Source: Solanum dulcamara (lineage: Eukaryota > Streptophyta > Magnoliopsida > Solanales > Solanaceae). From it: 64,000 bases of DNA. Location: positions 44,932,935-44,996,934 of the forward strand of contig NC_077247.1 of assembly GCF_947179165.1 (NCBI RefSeq), read 5' to 3'. Positions 37,091 through 46,344 of this stretch are shown here, piece after piece (the first letter of the stretch is position 1; every line of letters begins with the position of its first letter). Below the pieces are notes generated by a model. It was not told the origin of the DNA. It searched no databases and saw only the letters and a list, made by a program, of their open reading frames with translations. The translations under genes were made by a program, and so were the position numbers.

Positions 37091-38224
37091 GCATCTAGTC
37101 CAGGTACCCTCTTTGTCTCTGAAAATGAGATCATATATTGTTTTAGTGGGTGGAGTTAGAATTGTTGCTAGTAGTGATAGATCTAAAGTAGTTTAGTACT
37201 CCTATTACTTTTGGCTTGGCACTTAACTAGTGAAAGCATCAACATACATAATCAAAATCTTCTCGCTTGACGCTGAGGAGCTCAATTATGTTCAAGTAAT
37301 GCGAGTTCAAAGCTTTCTGTCTTTATGTAACATTTGTTGTAAATATGCATCTTTTCCGGTGCACATTTTGTATTTGCAAGAAGAAATTAATGGTTTTGCT
37401 TCACTCCCAATTGTTTTTAATAACAATTGTAGCTTGAATTTGAAAGAGCAGATTTCATATTTTCCATGTCTTGGGGAACTTTAGTTGATCCAAAGTAAAT
37501 ACTGTTGAATTCTTCATACCTTCTGAGGCTAACTAACTTACTTAATTATCCGGTTTTCAGTTGTTTTAAGATGAGTCAGCTACAGATTTGTTTCTCAATT
37601 CACTTGATTATCCATTAAGTAGAGATCCTTCGTAGTAAAAGCCTTTTTTCCAGTAAGAACTGTTACCTCTCTAGCGCATTTCTGATGCACTTAGCCTTAG
37701 ATGGGGAGACTGGCTGCTTGAAGTGGAATATTTCAGGTTTGTACTATGTTTCCGTCTTGTCAGAGCTCCATATTATCCAAAGTCTGGCGGTGATATCTAT
37801 GTTTGCCGTTCTTTCAATTTACACTCTTGTCATTCCAGAATCTATCTAGTTTCCAAAGTTACCTTACTCAAAAAAAAGAATCTGTCTAGTTTCCTGTTGC
37901 ACTATTCTCTCAAGATGATCCTCTTAAATGTGATTCTCAATAACAGATCCGTGTCTTGTCTGTTATGTGCAGCCCTTTTAACTCTAGCAGAGGTTTACAT
38001 CATTTGTTGATTCAATTGCTCTTTTGGTACCTAATTTATAAGGGTCCTGTATCTGCAAAAATGTTAACTTCCCTCAACATTGTAAATTTTATGTCAACAA
38101 GAAGCCATTTGGCATAAACATAATTTTTTCAGATGTTTTGAGAGTTCAAATTCTGTTTTCATCTATAAACTATTTCTAGAGGTGATAAGATTCATGAATT
38201 ATCTCCAAAATCTACCCATTACCT

Positions 38225-38226
<2 letters not shown>

Positions 38227-38285
<59 letters not shown>
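38227..38285. repeat. Compound microsatellite (TA)n(GA)n
   Basis: About 16 TA units run directly into about 13 GA (AG) units with no interruption. It is likely length-variable between individuals. Confidence 0.95.
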
Positions 38286-39162
38286 CAATTTGCATGCATA
38301 TTAGAAGTAACCAATAGATTTTGGAGTCAATTGTTGATCTTTGTTCTCCAAAAATTATTCTTTGATGAAAATGGACTTTGGATCATCAGAAGGCTGACAA
38401 AATTTGTCATCTGCAAAGCACTTGACCTTTTCCATCCAAAAATTAAATCCATTTAGAGATAGATTCCATTCAATTAAACACAGTACCTTCGTGCAATTGG
38501 TGTCCTAGGAATTATACAACTCAAAGTGATCATTAAGACCCTTAATGAAGGCCGTCCTGAATGATTGTTGACAAATTCCCTATATACAACTGTCACGTGG
38601 TGTTACTATGCACTTTGTTCGAAAAACTAATTGATAACAGAAGCCAACTAACATTGATTTAACTGTTATAACACAAGTCGTTATTTCTAATAATTTGACC
38701 GGAAATGATTTGTGTCTCTAGACTGATTAGCTATCAGATTGAATCATTCTGAAAGCTGCTCAAGTAGATTATCTCTCTCCATCCCTTTCGAGGTTGTTTT
38801 AAAATTTTAGCTTTTTTTGTTGTTGTTATTTTGCAGATAACTCTGCTAGATTCGCATAATTATTTGATGCCAAATGCTATGTTGTGTCAAGATATTTTCT
38901 TCTTCTCAAGGCGGAGAATGTGAGTAGTCTGCATTTGGGGGGGGAGAAGGATCCAAACAATAGAAAACTGTGCACCACATATATACAGTCTGCAGCAAAC
39001 AACAGTAGCTGCTCTAATAGATAGTTATTTCCCTTCATTCATTTGTCAGTTTTGGTGTAATCTTTACTGATTTTGAAACTATACAAGTGGAAATCTGGTA
39101 AGAAAAAACAGAGCTGCAAGTTTGAAAATGATTATTATAATTGTAAAGATATTGCATGAATG

Positions 39163-39245
39163 CAGGAGAAGGCTGCATACAATAAACCCTCATAGTCCGG
39201 CCCTTCTCCGGACCCATGCATACCGGGAGCTTAGCGCTTTTTAAA
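39163..39245 (+). mobile_element. TS-type SINE fragment
   Basis: The stretch AAGGCTGCATACAATAAACC, then AGTCCGGCCCTTCTCCGGAC and a CCGGGAGCTTAG end match, from memory, the TS SINE family first found in tobacco. Only the 3' half is present; the tRNA-like head is missing. Confidence 0.6.
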
Positions 39246-40940
39246 TTGTAGAAAAGTGAGAGTGAATTTGCAATCCCCTCTGCCATTCAACTAGTATTGC
39301 TTAATGGCTTTCTGCTTTAATATCCATTTCTTAACCTTTTTTTTTTGTACTGTGCCAAGTATTGAAAAGCTGCACTTCACAATCACAATTTTATTTCAAC
39401 AAAGCCATAGTTTATTTCTTTTACTGCACTTGCAAAGCTAAGAAGACTAAGAAAATCAGGTTAGAATAATAACTTTTTTTTAATGACTGAGAAATTCATT
39501 TTGAGCCAACCTTTAGGATTAACCAGTAGCATCTACCCTTTTCTATTTAAATATTAGATTTAGTTCGTCTCATGGTTGACTAAAACTTGTGTTCTAAGTC
39601 ACAAGTCCTTAAACTTGGAGCCGATCTTTCTAAAATCAAATGCGAGATGATTTGATAAACGAAAAGACATCAATGACCCTAAAATGTAATGTGTAAAATT
39701 AGGATATTTGATGTAGTAGGGGAAGTATTTTTTTTATATTTTCCCCTTTGAATTTATTATTTGAGCTTTTATTTTTCTTCCCCAAGTTAATTCACTATTA
39801 TAAAGAAATTGAAATTAGCTATAAATTTTATCTTTAATCAGTTGTTTAACAACTGATCGTAGCTAATAGAAATATCTTTTTACAATCAACGCTATAAAAT
39901 TTGTCTACCACTAATTTCTATATTATTTTAATATTGATTACACTATACGAAATATGTTAAGTTTACCTTATATTATACTCCGCTAATACTCGGCATTAAC
40001 CCTGACAGAGCTCCAAGCCTCCAACCCAAATAAAAAAACATAATTTTATACTAAAGTCAATTTCAAAGAGATAAATTTGAACCTTTATCCGAAGTATTTT
40101 GGCTCATCAATAAATAAATAGAATGATAATTTAAGTGTATTATTTTTTAAATATAATAATTTAATATTTTAGAAAAGGATCATAGTTAATAAAAAAAATT
40201 AAACACAAAAGGGTCGTTTGATTTGAATGCAAGTTATGATGTGATTAATTTTAATGGGATAAGTGATGCTGAGATTATTTACGATAGGATAAATTATGTT
40301 GGTATTATCTCTTATTGATTATTTGGTTTGTTGTTATTCAAAATAATGTGCATTACATAAATTTTAAGAACAAGTTGTTTGTGTAGAAAAATACCCTTCA
40401 CTTTATTTAGCTTTTTATATTTTCTTTTTGCAAACTTTAGTTATTCATTTTTAAAAATAAATGTTTCATCTTATTTAACTTAAATATTTTTGTGTGTGCA
40501 TTCTCATGATGATACTATATGTATTTAAAAATAAAACATTCATCTTATTTAGCTTAAAAATAGAACTTTCATCTTAAATTTGTTAAAGTAAAAGAGGATT
40601 TATTATTTATATCACTTCATTTAACCACATATCACTTTTAAATTGTAAAATTAAAGTTTTCATTTTAGTTGATATATAAAATACAAGCTTTCAAGTGACT
40701 AGAAAAGATACATAATTAAAAATATGTAATTTAGCGAAATCAAAACATAAATAAACATAAGAATTAGTCAAATAAATTAATAAATAAAAATTATATTTGT
40801 ACAGTCCAATTTTTTAATTAAAAAATATAAAAAATTATCATAAAAATAAGGAGTAGCTCCTACCGGATCCAAGAGGGCCGATGCCCGATTCCCCGACCCA
40901 TTAGAAGATTGTAAATGTTCTTATACATAGTATTTTAAAT

Positions 40941-40945
40941 AATAT
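40941..40945. repeat. Target site duplication, left copy (AATAT)
   Basis: AATAT directly precedes the left LTR and is repeated exactly at 45698-45702 after the right LTR. A 5-bp duplication is the Copia norm. Confidence 0.92.
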
Positions 40946-41358
40946 TGTTAGCAGAAACGTGAAAATATAAAAAATAAGGAAAAACAACAATATTTAACGT
41001 GGTTCGAATCAAAATGATCCCACGTCCACCAGAGAACAACTGTCTTTATATTAACAAAGAAAGGGGAGAGATTTCAAATACAACTAAGAGAATTGCTTTA
41101 TCAATTCTCTACTCTTCTAATGTATTTTGCAAATGTCTTAGAATATGAGAAGACAAGAGAGAAATATTTTTGAGGTGTGTTTCAAATGAATCAAGAGCTA
41201 CCTATTTATAAGACTAAATTCTTGCCCTTGATGTCATCCATGACATCACATTTTGTCAAGATGTCAAAGTTTACTAAACTTTCACCTACCAAGTTTACCA
41301 AACTTTCACCAATCAAGTTGTTACATTAAGACTATCTAGAATCTTATCAATTTTAACA
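40946..41358 (-). repeat. 3' LTR (left copy), 413 bp
   Basis: On the minus strand it starts TGTTAAAATTGATAAG and ends TAACA, the TG...CA form. It carries an extra piece of about 23 bp compared with the other LTR, made by duplication of a CTTTCACC(T/A)ACCAA-type segment near 41280-41310. Confidence 0.92.
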
Positions 41359-41360
41359 AA

Positions 41361-41370
41361 TCTCCACCTT
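41361..41370 (-). other. Polypurine tract of the Copia element
   Basis: AAGGTGGAGA on the minus strand, two bases before the 3' LTR. This is the expected site and composition for priming of plus-strand DNA synthesis. Confidence 0.8.
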
Positions 41371-41654
41371 GGCAAGATTCTCCATTTTCAACTTTCTTTC
41401 AGCAACTTTAGATTGTGTCTTCAACCTTAACTCTTTCAATCTCCACCATGGTTTGCTTTTCGAGCATGCGTATGAACAACTCCGGCAAAAATTTCAAAGC
41501 TTACTGGGCAATTCCGTTGTAAGAAACAAGAAGAATCAAACCTTTGTTGAACATACTAGTTCCACCTAGTAGTTGTTCTCCCAGAGTTTGCATCAGTTGA
41601 GGCATACTCCCGCCAAGTCTTTACAGTTTGAAAACTTAGCAAGCGGGACTATCT

Positions 41655-43749
41655 TGGTCAGCATGTCTGCAGCTTATCGTCTGTGATAACCTTCTCGATC
41701 TTGATATCTCCCTCTTCAACTATATCTCGAATGAAATGGAATCTGACATCAATATGTTTGGTGCCCTCATGAAATTTTTGATTTTTAATCAAATGAATAG
41801 CACTTTGACTATCACATCTTTGAGTTGATTCCAGCTGAACCAAACTCAATTCTGCCACCAAACCTTTTAACCAGATAGCTTCTTTCACTGCCTTTGTTGC
41901 TGCCATATATTCTGCCTCTATTGTTGACAAAGCGACAATCGATTGTAAAGTCAATTTTTAACTAACGACACTGCTAACGAGAGTAAAGATGTATCTAGTT
42001 GTGGACCTTCTTCTATCAAGATCCCCTGCATAGTCAGAATCTACAAAACTGAGAACTGAAATACCTTCACTTTTTCGAAAGGTTAGGCCAATATCAGAAG
42101 CTCCTTTGAGATATCTCAGTATCCACTTGATAGCTTTCCAATGTCTTTTTCCTGGATTGGCCATGTACCTACTTATCACACTTACAGATTGAGCAATATC
42201 TGGACGTGTGCACACCATAGCATACATAATGCTATCAACTGCGCTAGCATAAGGAACTTCTGCAGCTACGAACGCATATGCAATCAGATTTGCTTGCTCT
42301 ATAATACATTTCGGTTTCCATATATGCCTTTTGTTCTTTTCCTTTGCAATTGTGTATGATTTATTAATAGCACGTTCTTCAAAATTTGCATTTTTTGACT
42401 TATCAACTTGAGTCTCTTGATCCTTTTCCTTGGTATGCTCCACCGGTAGCTCCACCTGCTCATTGTTCTTGTTTCTTGATAACTCCACAGAAACTTTACG
42501 AGGATCAAGTATAGAGGATTCATCAAAGGTAACATCTTTACTAACTACAAATTTGAGTAAAGATAAATACCAAAGTTTGTACCCTTTTACTCTACCTACA
42601 TACCTTACGAATATAGCCTTTTTAGCCCTTGGTTCAGTCTTTCCTTCATTAACATGATAGTAAGTCGAACACCCAAATATTCGCAGGTATGAATATTAGA
42701 GGGCTCATCTGACCATACCTCATTCGGAGTCTTAAAGTCAATCGCTGATGCTGGATATCTATTGACAATATAAGAAGCAATATGAATTGCTTCAGTCCAA
42801 AACACTTTGGACATTTTGGCTTATAAGAGTGAGCCTTCTCAAGAAGAGTTTTATTCATTCTCCCGGCAACTTTATTCTGTTGTGGTGTATGCCTGACAGT
42901 CTTATGTCTTACGATCTCATGAACCTTGTAGAAATTATTGAACTCTTCACTGCAAAAATTCAAGTCATTATCTGTGCAAAGATATTTAATTTTTCTCTCC
43001 ATTTGATTCTCAACTAAAATCTTTCATTCTTTAAATGCTTCAAAAGCATCATTTTTTGCCTTCAAGAAGCGCAACCAAATCTTTTGTGAAAAATCATCAA
43101 TGAATGAGAGAAGATATATTTTTCCTCCCTTCGATGGAAGTTAAGATGGACTCCATAAATCTGAATGGATGTAGTCTAGCACTCATCCCTTCTTGTGCTT
43201 GCTAGTGTTGAAACTGACCTTCTTCTGCTTTCCTAGGACGCAATGCTTACAAAATTCAAGTGTGTTGCTCTTCTTACTGTTCAAAAGGTTGCGTTTGCTC
43301 AACATCTCCAGTCCTCTGCGCTCATATGGCCTAGTCTCATATGCCATAATCTTTCCTTATCATTATTAGATAACTGTTGCACTGTAGATGCGTTAACAGA
43401 GCCAACAATGGTGCTTCCTGCTAGTGTGTAGAGGTCATCCTCCAGCTTGGCCTTCAGCATGACTAAAGAACCTTTAGCCACCTTCATTGTACCTTCCTAG
43501 CTCAAGTACTTGTAGCCTTGATTGTATAGAATATTCCAGGGATATCAAATTCTTTTTCAGATCAAGAACATGACGGACTTTTGTAATAGTCCTCACGATT
43601 TCATCATGGCAGCGAACCCAATTTGAATCAATGCAAACTATTTTACAAGTTGTATTATTGCCCATTACTACAGTTCCTCCACTTTTCTCATAGCTGCTGA
43701 ACCAATCTCTTCGAAATGTCATATGCAGAGTACAATCAGAGTCTAACAC
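41655..43749 (-). pseudogene. Copia pol remnant without RT core
   Basis: From 5' to 3' on minus: protease-like stretch with LDSDCTLHM (usual DSG/DTG active site changed to DSD, about 43749); pre-integrase region ending LWHMRLGHMSAEDW; integrase core with CTDNDLNFCSEEFN and HTPQQNKVAGRMNKTLLEKA; a linker with IWKPKCIIEQ; then VPYASAVDSIMYAMVCTRPD, an RNase H stretch FVDSDYAGDLDRRRST and ALSTIEAEYMAATKAVKEA. Between AYAFVAAE and VPYASA about the whole RT palm is missing. A nonsense codon at 41958-41960 splits the RNase H part, and several frameshifts lie upstream. Nothing here can be translated as one polyprotein. Confidence 0.88.
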
Positions 43750-43771
43750 CCATTTGTTGGCATAGACTCCA

Positions 43772-45101
43772 CTATTGCAATGATGTTGTTAGTACATATT
43801 CATCATCAAAATTATGTACCTCATCAACAATGGATGCACTCTCCTTTTCTTTAAACTTTGACATAGGATAATCTCGTTCAAAGTGTCCCTTCTTGTGACA
43901 GCCCCAACACTCCGTATTCTTCTTGTTCACACGAGATTTTGATTTGTGCTTTGATTTACTCCTTTTATGTTGGCTAGTATGACCTCTTACAAAGAACCCA
44001 CTAACTTTATCATCTTTGTCTTCTTCAAAATGCCTCCGCACATTACAAGAGTTAAGTATTTGCCGCACTTGCTCAAGAGTGATAGACGTCTTTCTATACA
44101 TCATTGAATTTTTAATATCACGATATTTTGAAGTCAATGAAAATAGCAAAGCACATGCAAGTGTCTCCTTATCCTTCTTAATTCCAGCAATCTGTAAGTT
44201 CATCACAAGTTTATTGAATGCATCTAGATGGTCTTGCAATAAAGTACTTGTGTGCCGCCCCGCAAGAGATTATATTAAATTCTAGCATTTTTAAGAGTTG
44301 GGCAGATCCATATCGCGCCTCAACAAGCTTCGAACGCAGTTTCAATATTATGCCAACCTTGGGAGATAACTTGAAGATGCTTGAAGGTCAATTAATGCCC
44401 AAGCTTGTCAAAAAAGGGTTTCAAAAGGCTGCACCAAAGCTGAAATGGGCCGTATCCTTTTTGCCTTTTATAGTAATCTTTGACTAGATTTTTTCACCAA
44501 CCTTTGTACTTGTGTAAAGATAGCATATTTAGCATTTTCTCTTGGGACCTTCATTCCTTTTGTTGTAGCTTATTTTCAGATTGTATAAGTCCATTTGGAC
44601 AACATCATTTATAAGTTAACACTTGAAATATATCATAAGAAAATTGACACTTGCCTCTCAAAAGCTTTCTTATATTGTTCTATCTTTGTGGTTATTTGTG
44701 TGGACTATTTTAGGGGCGTTTTTGTTCTTGCACCTGTGTGCTGTATTGTTGTTAGGACTGAGCCTTAGCAAGCTGTGCAGGTTGTTTTGGTTGTCCCATG
44801 AGCCATTGAAAATAGGCTCGTGATAACCTGACTCCATCTTAAATGTGTGAAGACGCCGTTGTAAGAAAATCTTTATTGTAATCGATCGGTTCTGATAAAG
44901 CCCTTTCAACCTATCCCATAACTGTTTGGCCGTCTCCTCGGTACTAATACTCACTTCACAAAGCACGTTAGGTGTAATAGATAGTTGGATTACACTCAAT
45001 GCATCTCTTTCAATCTTTGCCTTATCGGAAATCGATGTGTTCTCGGGATACTTTCGGTCAATAGCATAGATTGAACCTTTCCTCCGCAGTAACGCCATCA
45101 T
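43772..45101 (-). pseudogene. Copia gag remnant interrupted by an insertion
   Basis: The N-terminal part (45101 to about 44828) contains SIYAIDRKYPENTSISDKAK and ends HTFKMESG. The C-terminal part (about 44240-43772) starts LQDHLDAFNKLVMNL and includes a zinc knuckle CWGCHKKGHFERDYP in which the last Cys is Tyr. In related proteins these two parts are next to each other, so the approx. 0.58 kb between them (44241-44825) is foreign. The knuckle change also argues against function. Confidence 0.85.
44241..44825. other. Unidentified insertion within Copia gag, about 0.58 kb
   Basis: It begins near AAAGTACTTGTGTGCCGCCC and ends near AAATAGGCTCGTGATAA on the plus strand. No terminal inverted repeats, poly(A) tail or clear target duplication were found. 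A plus-strand open frame through it (44218-44487) matches nothing I know. It may be a captured piece of host DNA or filler from break repair. Confidence 0.6.
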
Positions 45102-45292
45102 CTAAATTTTTTAGTTATTGACGTTGTTGTACCCACTAAATCTATCAATTTCAAACTTCATGGAACTAATTTTTACTTGTTCTTCCTCTTCTGCTACAAA
45201 GTATTTGGAAATACAGAAAATCAAAGTAATTCTTTTCTGATGTGGAAGTTCAGATTGTACTGCAACCACAGAGCATACTCAGACAGAACCTT

Positions 45293-45305
45293 GGCTCTGA
45301 TACCA
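45293..45305 (-). other. Primer binding site (initiator tRNA-Met)
   Basis: TGGTATCAGAGCC on the minus strand, two bases (AT) inside the 5' LTR. It is complementary to the 3' end of plant initiator tRNA-Met, the common primer of Copia elements. Confidence 0.93.
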
Positions 45306-45307
45306 AT

Positions 45308-45697
45308 TGTTAGAGGAAACGTGAAAAATATAAAGAACAAAGAAAAACAATAATATTTAACGTGGTTCGAATCAGAATGATCCTACGTCCACTAGAGAAC
45401 AACTGTCTTTATATTAACAAAGAAAGGGGAGAGATCCCAAATACAACTAAGAGGATTACTCTATCAATTCTATACTCTTCTAATGTATTTTACAAATGCC
45501 TTAGAATATGAGAAGACAAGAGAGAAATATTTTTGAGGTGTGTTTCAAATGAAACAAGAGCTACCTATTTATATGAATAAATTCTTGCCTTTGATGTCAT
45601 CCATGACATCACATTTTGTCAAAATGTCAAAATTTACCAAACTTTCACCAACCAAATTGCTACATTAAAATTATCTAGAATCTTGTCAATTTTAACA
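45308..45697 (-). repeat. 5' LTR (right copy), 390 bp
   Basis: Starts TGTTAAAATTGACAAG and ends CTAACA on the minus strand. It is shorter than the other LTR by about 23 bp because it lacks the small internal duplication. Confidence 0.92.
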
Positions 45698-45875
45698 AAT
45701 ATGAATATACATGAATGTGAAAAGTGATGTATAAAAATGATTTAAAGATATATTTTTGTCATTTTTGCTATTTTATCTCGGGATAAGTTATCCCGAAAAT
45801 ACTATATCACTTAAGAGGAGGGATAACTTATCCTGATATTAATTATTAATTTTGGGATAAGTTATTTCGAACTTG

Positions 45876-46223
45876 CCAACTAAATAATAAATTAAGTAGC
45901 ATTATAATTTAATTTCGAGACTATTTAATGTTATCCTTCACACCAAACGATCTAACTTTTATTTTTAGTACATTAGATGAATAAAAATGAACGAAAAGAG
46001 TAAAATATAATTTAATTTAACAGTAAAGATATGAATAATCTTAAAATATCCAACTAAATAATAAATTAAGTAGCACTATAATTTAATTTTGAGACTATTT
46101 AATATTATATTTCACACCAAATGATCTAACATTTATTTTTAGTATATTAGATGAATAAAAATGAACGAAAAGAGTAAAAAATAATTTAATTTAACAGTAA
46201 AGATATCAATAATCTCAAAATGT
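45876..46223. repeat. 174-bp tandem duplication upstream of coatomer zeta
   Basis: Two head-to-tail copies (45876-46049 and 46050-46223) begin CCAACTAAATAATAAATTAA and differ by only a few bases. The unit includes the right end of the DNA element ending at 45951, so the duplication happened after that insertion. Copy 2 ends about 120 bp before the coatomer zeta ATG. Confidence 0.9.
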
Positions 46224-46344
46224 CATAGGTGTAACGTAACAAATTGGGCTCCTCCTCCTTTCTCTACGGCTTGCGATTCTGGTGTGTCCGTAGGTCGAAC
46301 GATCCGCCATTTTCAACGTAAATTCAGAGCTCTTTTCACTCACA

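Larger units (their letters stand above)
37091..40205. other. Spacer between methyltransferase gene and transposon block
   Basis: The first few hundred bases are probably 3' UTR. The rest has no supported gene. Two repeats within it are listed separately (38227-38285 and 39163-39245). Confidence 0.45.
40946..45697 (-). mobile_element. Defective Ty1/Copia LTR retrotransposon
   Basis: 4752 bp, transcribed leftward. It has two LTRs, a 5-bp AATAT duplication, a PBS complementary to initiator tRNA-Met and a PPT. Reading 5' to 3' on the minus strand gives gag (with zinc knuckle), protease, integrase, then RNase H. The reverse transcriptase core is missing. Stops, frameshifts and an insertion of about 0.58 kb in gag also break it. 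The layout and the PBS resemble Tnt1/Retrofit-type elements of Solanaceae. It cannot be autonomous. The LTRs differ by roughly two dozen substitutions by eye plus a small duplication, so the insertion is not recent. Confidence 0.93.
40210..45951. mobile_element. DNA transposon-like element split by the Copia insertion
   Basis: The left end GGGTCGTTTGATTTGAATGC (from about 40210) pairs with the right end which, reverse complemented, reads TAGATCGTTTGGTGTGAAGG (to about 45951). The two halves (40210-40945 and 45698-45951) together form one element of about 1 kb, whose inner sequence matches 21546-22220 in reverse orientation. The Copia element with its 5-bp duplication sits between them, so this element is the older one. 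No transposase is seen. Confidence 0.7.

Noticed and set aside
44241..44825. Helitron as the source of the gag insert
   Set aside because: The minus-strand 5' end begins TC after A, but the other end lacks CTRR and a clear hairpin.
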